From assembly GCA_002496565.1 (NCBI GenBank), contig DAKJ01000004.1, positions 9,792-73,791 on the forward strand: DNA of 64,000 nucleotides. Direction: 5' to 3'. The position numbers were made by a program, and so were the translations under genes. Of this stretch, positions 18,083-26,298 are shown one piece after another; position 1 is the first letter of the stretch; each line of letters starts with the position of its first letter. This DNA comes from Methanosarcina sp. UBA289. Its GTDB lineage: Archaea; Halobacteriota; Methanosarcinia; Methanosarcinales; Methanosarcinaceae. The notes beneath the pieces were generated by a model. The model saw only the letters and a program-made list of their open reading frames with translations, was not told the origin of the DNA and ran no database searches.

Positions 18083-18499
18083 TTACTCCAAAGAACGATG
18101 CTCTCTCAAAAGAATATCTTCTTTGCTTTCCACTTTGATTTCCCTTGTGCCTTCATACTCCGAGACAGTACCTGTTATACTAATAAAATCTCCTTTCTGA
18201 ATTGAATTATTGAGAGCTTCAGCGCCCGCGGTTTTTGGAATAAAAACACTCAGGACTTCGGAGTTGCAGTCTACCTGTAAAAGCAAGTGTTCGCCGGTGT
18301 ACGTAAACCGTTTACTCAAAACTTCGGCTTCAAGAAATACCTTCTCCCCTTCACCAGATTCCCGGGTGTATGGATTGGCTTTTTCTCCTGTCTCCTTTCC
18401 CGAATCTGTAAGTTCCGATCCAAAGCAAAGATAAGCGGTCATAAGAGAAGTTAATGTCATAAATAGCAGCAGTACCATGACTTTTTCTTCTTTTTCCAT
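18083..18499 (-). CDS. Membrane-anchored or exported OB-fold protein
   Basis: 138 residues. A hydrophobic segment at residues 6-26 (VMVLLLFMTLTSLMTAYLCF) looks like an uncleaved anchor or signal peptide; the linker (27-52) is charged. Residues 53-130 fit an OB-fold of the tRNA-anticodon-binding type: VFLEAEVLSKRFTYTGEH, then ALNNSIQKGDFISITGTVSE. OB-folds of this kind usually bind single-stranded nucleic acid, but an exported one may bind sugars or metals instead. It lies 31 bases downstream of an FKBP gene in the same orientation, so it is likely in the same transcript as the three prolyl isomerases. Confidence 0.65.
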   Translation of the reverse strand: MEKEEKVMVLLLFMTLTSLMTAYLCFGSELTDSGKETGEKANPYTRESGEGEKVFLEAEVLSKRFTYTGEHLLLQVDCNSEVLSVFIPKTAGAEALNNSIQKGDFISITGTVSEYEGTREIKVESKEDILLREHRSLE

Positions 18500-18530
18500 A
18501 CATTATCTCCTGCTTTTAAAGGGTCTGGAA

Positions 18531-19001
18531 TCAGTTTATAATTGAAACGAGTTTTATTTCAAGGATCAAAATTTTACCTGCAAGTTCATGGTTAAAGTCT
18601 AGAGTGGCAGAAGTTTCAGTGGAATTGAGCACTTTAACTTCACTCCCGGCGGGTGTTATGATTTTCGTTCCTGGCTCAGGAGGAGTCTGGAGTTCAAGCC
18701 TTGCAAGGGGAATTTCCTGGACAAGATAATTCTTATATTCTCCATAGGCGTCTTCAGGCGGGATTATAAGGGTTTTTTCTTCTCCCTCTTTCATTCCAAG
18801 CACACCCGTGTCGATGCCTTTTATTACCTGGCGTGTGTCCGCTCTGAAAAATAAAGGTCTGTATTCCTTTTCTTCTTCATACATCCCTTCTTCGAGGGCT
18901 TTTTCCTTCAAGGTGGTATCAAAGACTGTTCCGTCTTCAAATTTTCCAGTATAATCAATAAGAAGGTAATCTCCTTTTTTCACAATGCGAGAATTTTCCA
19001 T
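18531..19001 (-). CDS. FKBP-type peptidyl-prolyl isomerase, cytoplasmic (SlyD-like)
   Basis: 156 residues, starting MENSRIVKKGDYLLIDYTGK. It has the FKBP pattern: DYTGKFEDGTVFDTT, then the chaperone 'IF' insert, QVIKGIDTGVLGMKEGEEKT and LIIPPEDAYGEY, with a C-terminal strand ATLDFNHELAGKILILEIKL. The wide insert in the flap is typical of archaeal and SlyD FKBPs, which combine prolyl cis-trans isomerase with chaperone activity. One active-site position is changed: the usual T-V-G-x-G-Q is RADTRQ here, so catalytic activity may be weak. No signal peptide. Third of a tandem set; the spacing to the next FKBP is 126 bases. Confidence 0.88.
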   Translation of the reverse strand: MENSRIVKKGDYLLIDYTGKFEDGTVFDTTLKEKALEEGMYEEEKEYRPLFFRADTRQVIKGIDTGVLGMKEGEEKTLIIPPEDAYGEYKNYLVQEIPLARLELQTPPEPGTKIITPAGSEVKVLNSTETSATLDFNHELAGKILILEIKLVSIIN

Positions 19002-19127
19002 TATCCCTTTCTCCTGTGCATTTTCCTTTTAGTATCCATATTGTCTAAAAGTCTCTCTGGATACTGAAAGGATACACATTTTGCAGAAAATACTATAATT
19101 CTCAATTTGAGTTTCAGAAACTTAAAT

Positions 19128-19685
19128 TTATTCTATTGAGATGATTTTTATATCAAAAACAAGGGTCTTTCCTGCAAGCTCGTGGTTAAAATCAATCATT
19201 GCGTGTGTTTTATTTACATCAGTTATAGTAACCAATCCATAATTTGTAGGGAGCTTTTGCCCTGCTTCAGGAGGTTCGGTTAGATTCAATTCTTCAATTG
19301 GAACAGCCAGGATTTTTGATTTATCGTATTCTCCGTAAGCTTCTTCAGGAGGAATCGTGATAATTTTTTCTTCTCCTACTTTCATCCCGATTATACCTTT
19401 ATCAAAGCCCTTTATCATCTGACCTGCTCCGGCCACAAATGTCAGAGGAGTGTAAGTCCTTCCGTCAACGTATATGCCCGCTTGCTTTGCAACGTCTTCT
19501 CTGGAGGTGTCAAAAACAGTGCCGTTTTCAAGCTTCCCGGTATAGTCGACTTGGACTGTATCTCCAGATTTTACTGCTTTGTTGTCTCCTTCTTTGCTAC
19601 TATTATCCGCGCATCCGCTGCCTAAAATTGTGCTCACAAGGAGCAGTATCGCTATGAAGAAAACTGCTCCTTTTCTGGTCTTCAT
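19128..19685 (-). CDS. FKBP-type peptidyl-prolyl isomerase, lipoprotein-like
   Basis: 185 residues. The N-terminus is a signal peptide with a lipobox-like end (FFIAILLLVSTILGSGCADN), so the enzyme is probably exported and lipid-anchored at the cysteine. The FKBP domain has VDYTGKLENGTVFDTS, the IF insert, FVAGAGQMIKGFDKGIIGMK and ITIPPEEAYGEY, then MIDFNHELAGKTLVFDIKII. It should assist folding of secreted proteins outside the cell. The start overlaps the stop of the upstream FKBP by four bases (ATGA), which shows cotranscription and translational coupling. Confidence 0.9.
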   Translation of the reverse strand: MKTRKGAVFFIAILLLVSTILGSGCADNSSKEGDNKAVKSGDTVQVDYTGKLENGTVFDTSREDVAKQAGIYVDGRTYTPLTFVAGAGQMIKGFDKGIIGMKVGEEKIITIPPEEAYGEYDKSKILAVPIEELNLTEPPEAGQKLPTNYGLVTITDVNKTHAMIDFNHELAGKTLVFDIKIISIE

Positions 19686-20200
19686 CCCTTTCGTTCCTCC
19701 ACAGAAACGACTTTGACTAAAAATACCAGGGTCTTTCCTGCAAGCTTATGATTGAAGTCTACAACAAAGTTATTTTCACTTACCTCTGTGATAGAACCCA
19801 TCAGACCGTTATCCGTGGCCAGCTGCATTCCAACTTCTGGAGTAAAATCTACAGCATCGATCGGGATCTCTCTTGCGAATTCCTCCCTGTATTCTCCATA
19901 CGCTTCTTCAGGCGGGATTGTAAGAGTCTTTTCCTCCCCAACTTGCATTCCGACAACGCCATCATCAAAGCCTTTTATCATCTGGCCTGCGCCTACGGTA
20001 AATGTAAGGGGTTCATAATTTCTCATTTGATTGTATGTCCCTGCCTCGATAGCAACTTCCTTTAAGGAAGTATCGAAAATTGTGTCATCTTCAAGTTTTC
20101 CTACATAATTAACTGAGATTGTATCCCCATTCTCAATTTTTTTGCTGGTGTCTTTTGCTATATCCTCAGCCATAAGAATCAATAAAATAAACGAGAACAT
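19682..20200 (-). CDS. FKBP-type peptidyl-prolyl isomerase
   Basis: 172 residues as opened at 20200; a second ATG at residue 10 (position 20173) gives 163 residues starting MAEDIAKDTSKKIENGDTIS. The short hydrophobic MFSFILLIL between the two is too short for a normal signal peptide, and neither start has a clear Shine-Dalgarno, so I prefer the second but cannot settle it. The FKBP domain is complete: VNYVGKLEDDTIFDTS, FTVGAGQMIKGFDDGVVGMQ, TIPPEEAYGEY, VVDFNHKLAGKTLVFLVKVV. It leads the FKBP trio. The location (cytoplasm or outside) depends on the true start. Confidence 0.88.
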   Translation of the reverse strand: MFSFILLILMAEDIAKDTSKKIENGDTISVNYVGKLEDDTIFDTSLKEVAIEAGTYNQMRNYEPLTFTVGAGQMIKGFDDGVVGMQVGEEKTLTIPPEEAYGEYREEFAREIPIDAVDFTPEVGMQLATDNGLMGSITEVSENNFVVDFNHKLAGKTLVFLVKVVSVEERKG

Positions 20201-20313
20201 GTTAGATAAACGTGATGATAAAATAAAAAGTCAAAAGATCGATTGAATGGGAAATTTAATCTCAAAAATTAGAGGAATTCTTGAAATCTTCTTTTCTAAG
20301 TTTTAATTTGAGA

Positions 20314-20988
20314 TTAAATTTTAATTTGAGATTCGGTTTCTTTCAATTCTTTTTGATATTCCAGATATGAGTAAATAGCCGTGACCCCTACAATAAAAAG
20401 GGCAGGCCCCAGAATGAATATAAACTCAAATCCAGGGAAAAAGATTCCAGCCACAGCAACTATTCCTGCAATCCTGAATAGCTTTCCTCCAAGTCGATTA
20501 GTTTTTTTCCAGGTCTTATCACTACTGAGGGTCCAGGGAGTCTTTATGCCGAGAAACCAGTTTCTCTCAGAATTTTGCATAAGGATTCCTATGTAGTAAA
20601 ATAGAATCCCTATGCCTACAGGAAGCACGGCATTCGGATTGATTCGGATTCCTGTGTTCCAGAGTAGTATCTGGAGATGGGCGGCAAGTAAGAAGAAAAT
20701 TAAAAAAATTACATATCCTTCATGATGCTTTCCGAATTTTACTAGATTCATCCTCGTCAGGTCGGTTCTGGGAATTGCTAGATAAAATACTGCAAGTCCG
20801 GTAATTAGTAAAGGCATGGAAAAAAGTCCCCAGAATCTCGACATATAGCCGTTGACTTCTCCCCGGGAATTCCAGTGGGTTGCCATAGCTTCAGGCACAA
20901 GCGGGTAAAAATAGATTGAAATTATAAAAGAAAGGAGGATCAATCCTGTGATTATGGCTGTGGTTTTACGCATATAAACTGTTAACAT
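20314..20988 (-). CDS. SdpI/DUF1648-type membrane protein
   Basis: 224 residues with about six membrane helices. The N-terminal part (PLVPEAMATHWNSRGEVNGY) is the DUF1648 signature H-W-N-x-x-G-x-x-x-G. The C-terminal part with NSERNWFLGIKTPWTLSSDK and WKKTNRLGGKLF is the SdpI domain (N-x-x-x-G-I-R/K-T-P-W-T). Bacillus SdpI is an immunity and signalling protein against the SdpC toxin; archaeal homologues have no known toxin partner, and none is visible next to this gene. An ATG at residue 6 is an alternative start. Monocistronic, probably separate from the FKBP operon by its own short leader. Confidence 0.85.
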   Translation of the reverse strand: MLTVYMRKTTAIITGLILLSFIISIYFYPLVPEAMATHWNSRGEVNGYMSRFWGLFSMPLLITGLAVFYLAIPRTDLTRMNLVKFGKHHEGYVIFLIFFLLAAHLQILLWNTGIRINPNAVLPVGIGILFYYIGILMQNSERNWFLGIKTPWTLSSDKTWKKTNRLGGKLFRIAGIVAVAGIFFPGFEFIFILGPALFIVGVTAIYSYLEYQKELKETESQIKI

Positions 20989-21019
20989 ATTTCAATTATT
21001 TAAACAATATGGAGACTTG

Positions 21020-21190
21020 AAGTAAGCCTTTTGAAAAATGGCTTGAGCGAAAACGGCTCACATTTGAATTTGAGACACATATCCTCTAACTCTATCCGGC
21101 GTGATCACAAGCTTTTTCAAAAAAGGCTTGATCAAGAAACTCCAGCAACAAAGTGGACGGCGTGATCAACTGGTGCAAAGATTGCAGGTC
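21020..21190. repeat. Dispersed hairpin repeat, copy 1
   Basis: AAGCC (21024-21028) pairs with GGCTT (21040-21044), followed by GAGCGAAAACGG, a TTTGAATTTGAG phrase and CTATCCGGCGTGATCA. The hairpin and the GGCGTGATCA phrase then repeat (21109-21130 and 21159-21169). The same order of phrases is found at 52332-52435, 3' of hmgA. Non-coding. It sits between divergent genes. Confidence 0.55.
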
Positions 21191-21326
21191 AACATTTTAT
21201 CTTTATCCGGAATGTGGTGAAAATATTCAGGCATTAATACATATCTATTTTTGACATTATGTGACATAAAAGGCCTAATTTTTGGCTAACTTTTTCCTTT
21301 ATTCTCTACTAACAAAGGCTTAAAAT

Positions 21327-21902
21327 ATGCTTCCTGTATATAACAGTCTAATTAAAATTATTATGTTGTTGATAGTTATGGCAACAAGTCAAGAAAGACA
21401 GAGGGCAAATCTTGCCAGAATGAAAAGAGTAATGGAAGAAATTGAAAATACGACAGATGATTATAATCTTATTAATGAATTACATGAACTTTTAAGAAAA
21501 CCATATTCTCTGTCCCTGAAATGGCATATGATTGTATTTAAAAGTGAAATTGATAGAAGCTTGTGGTATTTGGAAGATATAAGAAATGAAGAAATTGAAA
21601 TTGAGAAAATGAAGCGAAGGAGAGGAAAAGAGCCAAAAGAAGAATTAAATAAGGTTAGCGGCAAATTTTCCGAGATAGTGAGTGCATTTAAACTTGATCA
21701 TCAAATGGTATATGATGAAAAAGCAAATCAGTATAAATTGTCAAAGTCTGGGGTTTCCAGAACCACTAGAGAAAACATTTTTGCAATTCCAAAATCTATG
21801 ATTGGAGATGGTAAACTCCAGTGGAGTGAGGCGGTTAAACAAAAATGGGGAGAAGACAATATTGGGCAAAGAGAATCACTGGAAAGAGGTTTCTGTAATT
21901 GA
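21327..21902 (+). CDS. Hypothetical charged helical protein
   Basis: Up to 191 residues; the first 17 are hydrophobic (LIKIIMLLIVMATSQER) and an ATG at residue 18 (21378) is a plausible start giving a soluble 174-residue protein. No Shine-Dalgarno supports either. The body is rich in Lys, Glu and Arg and predicted helical (residues 19-110), with a short C-terminal segment containing SRTTRENIFAIPKSMI and LQWSEAVKQKWGED. I recognise no family. Its codon use is AT-rich compared with the housekeeping genes nearby and it lies at the left border of the accessory region, so it may be a recent arrival. Confidence 0.5.
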   Translation: MLPVYNSLIKIIMLLIVMATSQERQRANLARMKRVMEEIENTTDDYNLINELHELLRKPYSLSLKWHMIVFKSEIDRSLWYLEDIRNEEIEIEKMKRRRGKEPKEELNKVSGKFSEIVSAFKLDHQMVYDEKANQYKLSKSGVSRTTRENIFAIPKSMIGDGKLQWSEAVKQKWGEDNIGQRESLERGFCN

Positions 21903-22173
21903 AAAGTAATAAGAGTTATCCTAATAACAGTGACGACCCAATCTTTTAGCTTTCAGGCATGAAGTTTCTTTTCTCTGAGTGTCAGCCCAACAGGTGGAGG
22001 ATGAAAGTCATCAGCTTTCTCAAGCTACTTTAAAAATATATCGAAGTGCAGATTTTTCAGATTTCTTTAAATGTGTAATTTTGGTCTATAAACTAAACAT
22101 TATCCAAAAAGTGTATTAATATCTAAGTACAGGGCTCTAGGGCGCATACTTGGCCAATGGATGGGGAACATTC

Positions 22174-22985
22174 ATGAAAAGTAAGATCGCTGAAACATTA
22201 AGACTAAAATTTGAGCCTGTGGCTATTCTCTGGAGCGATTGTCTTCCAGAAGGCTCTCTGCAGTTCAAGGGAGTTGGAACCGGATGTATTATGAGCATGT
22301 TCGCCAAGGCAGCAGCTAAAGGAAAGACTTCTGCCTTCAGTAAGACTACCTTTGGCTGCTTTGGTGGTGGCATAGGCCTTGGCTTCGGAAAGCAATATGA
22401 GAACTTTCCTTTGGGAGTAGAGGCCTTTAAATACTTCCTTTCAACAGGGCTCGAATCTTCGGGAAAAGAGGATATGGTGGAGGGGGCGAAGAGGCTACGC
22501 AATAAGGAAATGGCCGAGTATTTTCTGAAGGGAGAAGGCTATAAGAAGAGCCCAAATATGGTAGGTAAATATTTGGAGAATCTACCGACGATAGATGTCC
22601 ATCAAAGTACGTTGTCTTCAAGCCATTAAGGGATTTAGCTGAGGGTGAAGAGCCTGTGGTAATATCCTTTGTGGCCAATCCCGACCAGCTCTCTGCCCTG
22701 ATTACTCTAGTTAATTATGACAAAGAGAAGAACGATAACGTTATAGTGCCTTGGGGGGCTGGCTGCACCCAGATAGGCATCTTAGCCTTCATGGAAGCAA
22801 AGTCCGAGACTCCCAGGGCTATCCTTGGATTGACTGATCTTGAACCCAGGATGGCAGTCAGAGGCCTTCTTGGCAAGGATATCCTAACCTTGACGGTGCC
22901 ATACAGGATGTTCCTGGAAATGGAGGTAAACGTAGAGGGTAGCTTCCTTGAGAGGAGTCTATGGAAGAGAATGGTGGGTGACTGA
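22174..22985 (+). pseudogene. DUF169 protein, frameshifted
   Basis: ATG 22174, behind a GGGG, starts MKSKIAETLRLKFEPVAILW, the usual DUF169 opening. Frame 1 continues with TTFGCFGGGIGLGFG to IDVHQ near 22602, then ends at 22629. The next frame takes over without a gap: SKYVVFKPLRDLAEGEEPVV, then VIVPWGAGCTQIGILAF and up to 22985. Inserting one base near 22598-22603 restores a full DUF169 protein of about 270 residues. DUF169 proteins are cytoplasmic, have conserved Cys/Gly loops and are of unknown function, often in anaerobes. It is either a recent pseudogene or a sequencing error. Confidence 0.75.
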
Positions 22986-23111
22986 GAAGTAATGCCAGTG
23001 AAAAGATGGCAGAGCACCACGTCACAAGCAGGGGCACACAAGGCACTGCCGCATGAGATCAAAACCAGATCTGACTAATTCCAACCTAAGTTAATAAGAA
23101 TGCTCTTTATT

Positions 23112-23500
23112 ACAGTTGTAGTGAGAGCTGGCTGTAATATTGAACAGCCCTAGGCTTAGATCTTGTAATAACTCACTAGCTTGTTGATATTCATCTTTTC
23201 CTCTTCAGCCATAGATAGAGCGTGGGTAGTGAAAGTTTTTGTAGTGGAGCCTGTCATGACCAGAGTTTCTGGTGTTACGGGTTGTCCAGTTTCCACGTTC
23301 GTTACGCTAAAGCCTTTGGTATAAACTATCTTATTGCCACTGACTATAGACACGTCATATCCTGTGGGTTGGTTACGTTAAGCTCTTCTTGGATAGCCTT
23401 ATCCAGGGAACTGAAACCGGTTGCATTAGAGGCATAGGATACATTAGAGGCAAACTATAGATGGTGATATCAGGGCAGCCATTATCACTGCACATAAATC
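23112..23500 (-). pseudogene. Decayed partial copy of the beta-lactamase-fold gene
   Basis: The minus strand carries a broken copy of the N-terminal half of the gene at 24637-26078. The best-preserved piece (23353-23156) reads SIVSGNKIVYTKGFSVTNVE, TGQPVTPETLVMTGSTTKTF and so on, matching VAIVSGDKIVYAKGFGVANV and IGSTTKQF in the longer copy. Upstream DNA (to about 23500) still matches its signal-peptide region, and downstream DNA (to about 23112) its YYIKDLSPRLSNVTASQLL region, but with stops and shifts. The SxxK motif is kept. The rest of the gene is missing. Confidence 0.75.
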
Positions 23501-23524
23501 TTAAACTTCAATGTTTGTTTTTCT

Positions 23525-23640
23525 AAACTTATACTTTGAATAATCAATCAAGTCCATGATCATGAAAACAATCCTAGGAACTGTTAACGATAAGATAAAA
23601 TGGTTTTTTAGAAAGGTAAAACGGCTTTTTAGATGAGCTT
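23525..23640. mobile_element. Degenerate MITE-like repeat, copy 2
   Basis: CATGATCATGAAAACAATCC, then a run ending in AAAATGG and TTTTTAGATGAGCTTTAATC, matches the interior and right end of the elements at 14419 and 59837. The left inverted repeat is not recognisable. It follows the beta-lactamase remnant. Confidence 0.45.
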
Positions 23641-23687
23641 TAATCTAAGATGTCAAGACTTAAGCTACGAGGTGCAAAATCAAGTTA

Positions 23688-23749
23688 GTAGTTACGTGTA
23701 ATGAATAATTCATATAAAGTAGTTACGTGTAATGAATAATTCATATAAA
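23688..23749. repeat. Perfect tandem duplication of 31 bases
   Basis: The unit at 23688-23718 (starting GTAGTTACGTGTAATGAATA) is repeated exactly at 23719-23749. Each unit includes the near-palindrome ATGAATAATTCAT. No gene can be assigned to it; the frames running through this area (23710-23977) have no support on either strand. Confidence 0.7.
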
Positions 23750-23951
23750 TATCTAGTAAAGTTCAAGGAAAATAAATATAATATTAAAAATGATCCAATA
23801 TTTAATGACTTGTTACTAGTACCGCATATATTTCCAATTTCCATTGAGACAAACAGCATGCTATCCAATAGGACAACCAGGCTTGTGTCCAATATAAACA
23901 TATCCCATTTACACAAACCTCTTCCCCATGAATACACAAATTGCTGGTTCC

Positions 23952-24206
23952 TTACTTACAGTACCAGTGCCCATTGATACATATCGCTGTCCCATGAATA
24001 CACACAGGTTTTGGTCCCTTACAAGGTGTCTCTAAACATTTCCAGTGTCCATTGATACATATCGCTTTATCATGATGAGGACACTTAGGTGCCGGTCCCT
24101 TACAAGGTATTGCACTTGTCGCTGCGGCTGTCAATGATACTAAAAACAAAACAGCCAACAAAATGGCCATTGCTTTTTTAAGTTTATTCAATGTTTGAGT
24201 TTCCAA
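23952..24206 (-). CDS. Small Cys-rich exported peptide with internal repeats
   Basis: 84 residues from a TTG (24206) with GGGGG seven bases upstream. Residues 8-32 are a signal peptide, LKKAMAILLAVLFLVSLTAA then ATSA. The mature part is two repeats of about 24 residues: PCKGPAPKCPHHDKAICING + HWKC, and PCKGPKPVCIHGTAICINGH + WYC. Each has three Cys, one or more His and an aromatic W, which suggests metal binding or disulfide bonds. Directly after the TAA stop (23952-23954) the same frame continues GTSNLCIHGEEVCVNGIC, a recognisable third repeat, so the gene seems shortened by a nonsense codon. The leader is shared with the His-rich protein at 62609-62905. No family name is known to me. Confidence 0.7.
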   Translation of the reverse strand: METQTLNKLKKAMAILLAVLFLVSLTAAATSAIPCKGPAPKCPHHDKAICINGHWKCLETPCKGPKPVCIHGTAICINGHWYCK

Positions 24207-24636
24207 GTATAAACCCCCATCTTCTTTTTTAAATATATTTTATTGTGTTATTGAGAATCAACAGTAGTATATAAATATAATTTTTTCAATGAATAAAAGT
24301 ACAGTAGAAATATAAATAAGAAACTAATAATAATTAAAGCCTGAAGTTATTAAATCAAGTTTTCACATATTTTCTTAGAATTATATCTTCTTTAGCTGGT
24401 TTCAGCTTTTTCAAAAAATTCTGTAGCGCAAAGATATTGGGACACGAAATTAAAAAGATACTTATGAACTAGTGCTCTTGAATAAAAAGTGCTAAAGTGA
24501 AGAGATTAATCCATAGATTACACATAATCAATTAGATCTAAGATATATACAGATAAGGAGAGGTTTTAAAGGACTTAATAAGGCCCTAAAAGTTTAGAGA
24601 GGGAATTATGGGATACTCCCTCTAGCCAGCTTGTTC
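24207..24636. other. AT-rich intergenic region
   Basis: About 430 bases of very AT-rich DNA upstream of the Cys-rich peptide gene and downstream of the beta-lactamase-fold gene. It must hold the promoter of the peptide gene (a tatataaatataat stretch near 24270). I see no gene or repeat. Confidence 0.4.
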
Positions 24637-26078
24637 CTAAGATTCTATCTTCGGGAAGGCTCTGAAACTAGTATGCAAGTATTTGATCCTTCCATCTTTA
24701 CCTGGTACGAACCCGAAATACATGGGTTCGGGATTCTCAGGAATAGTGAGAGTGAATTGATCCTTTCCCACCTTCTCTAAAGCAACCTCACGCTCCTTGC
24801 CCTTAAGTATAAGCTTGTTATCTTTTGTTATGACACTGGTGATATTCTCAGTCTGAGGGTTCTGGTTCTGTTCCAATGAGTAGTTGCCTACATACCTTAC
24901 CATCTCAGACTCGTTCATTTCCATAGGCTTTTGTTGAACCTCCGGCTTTAGTAGAGGTAGCATAAGCTCAAAAGCTTTCTTAGTGGAGTTAGGCATATCT
25001 CTACCTTCACCATTGTCCAGGATGATCACGGCGAACTTGTGCTCAGGTACCATCTTAAAAACGCAAGAAAAACTTTTATGGTTTCCTCCGTGCTCCACTA
25101 CGTCAACGCCTCGGTATTTATGCAACATTAATCCATATCCATAGCTTCCATTAGGATATACACTATAAAGCGGAGTATGAGGAGTAGACATTTCTTTTAT
25201 CACCTGAGATGAGAGAACCTGCTTGCCATCCAGGGTACCATTGTTCATCAGGACCGTAGCAAATTTACTCATATCATAGACATTGGAGAAGAGAAAAATC
25301 CAGCAGGCCATAAGGGAACATCTTCCTCAAAGGGTCTATAGACCTCTACCTTTGCCGATGTATTGCCTGTGTGTCCCATTGACATTGGATGGGTCACAGC
25401 AGTTTCCAGATAGAACGTAGAGTTATTCATGCCCACAGGCTTAAAGACTTTCTCATCCACAGCATCAGGATAAGGCTTTTCTCCCACAATCTGAGCCAGG
25501 TAGCCAGCCAGGGAAAAACCTGTGTTTGAATAAGAGAAGACCTCTCCGGGATCAGTGAAGAAACTCGAGTCGTTCAATGTCCTTATATACTCTTCCAGAC
25601 CGGATTCTACATCGAAGCGTTCCTTCTCGTAATCTCCAGATTCTTCTTTGAGGCCAGCTGTATGGCTGAGAAGCTGGCTGGCTGTAACATTGGACAGTCT
25701 CGGGCTTAGATCTTTTATGTAATAGCCCACGGGCTTGTTGATATCCACCTTCCCCTCTTCAGCCATAGATATAAGTGTATAGGCAGTGAATTGTTTTGTA
25801 GTGGAGCCTATCATGAACAGAGTCTCTGGTGTTACGGGTTGTCCTGTCTCCACGTTGGCCACGCCAAAACCTTTTGCATAAACAATCTTATCGCCGCTAA
25901 CTATGGCAACGGCACATCCTGGCGTGTTGGTTACGTTAAGCTCCTCTTGGATTGTCTCATCCAGGAAACTGAAATCGGTTACATTAGAGGCATTGGTTAC
26001 ATTATTAGAAGCAGCAACTGCAGATGGTGCTATCAGGGCGACCATTAGCGCAATACATAGAAGCTCTATCGCTCTCAT
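24637..26078 (-). pseudogene. Exported beta-lactamase-fold serine hydrolase, frameshifted
   Basis: The N-terminal frame starts MRAIELLCIALMVALIAPSA (ATG 26078, with GGGGAG seven bases before) and has a signal peptide, then the SxxK motif STTK and the YSN motif (F-S-Y-S-N-T-G) of penicillin-binding and class C beta-lactamase-like enzymes. It ends at 25269 soon after WPAGFF. The second frame, from 25311 to 24637, goes on with LFSNVYDMSKFATVLMN and contains VVEHGGNHKSF (third motif, HGG for KTG) and a C-terminal beta domain. The break is at an A5 run (25294-25298), where one base more would restore a protein of about 480 residues. It would hydrolyse peptide- or ester-type substrates outside the cell. 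Pseudogene or sequencing error. Confidence 0.8.
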
Positions 26079-26298
26079 ACAAATCTCCCCATTTGCGTTT
26101 ATCTTGGACGATAACATAAGCTCAGAGCATATTGTATGTAAATATTATAATAGCAAATTTTATAATTAATCTATTTATAATTTATAATCATACTTTGATC
26201 CTGGGGGGAGTCAATTTAGCCGAAGCGTATTTTTTGCAAAGAAGATAGTTCATTTTTTATTACTATTCATACTCCTGGCTATAGCTTGGCAGCCTGCA

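Noticed and set aside
23710..23977. Overlapping frames on both strands beside the Cys-rich peptide gene
   Set aside because: They run through the tandem duplication and the third, untranslated Cys repeat in the wrong frames; no start signals.
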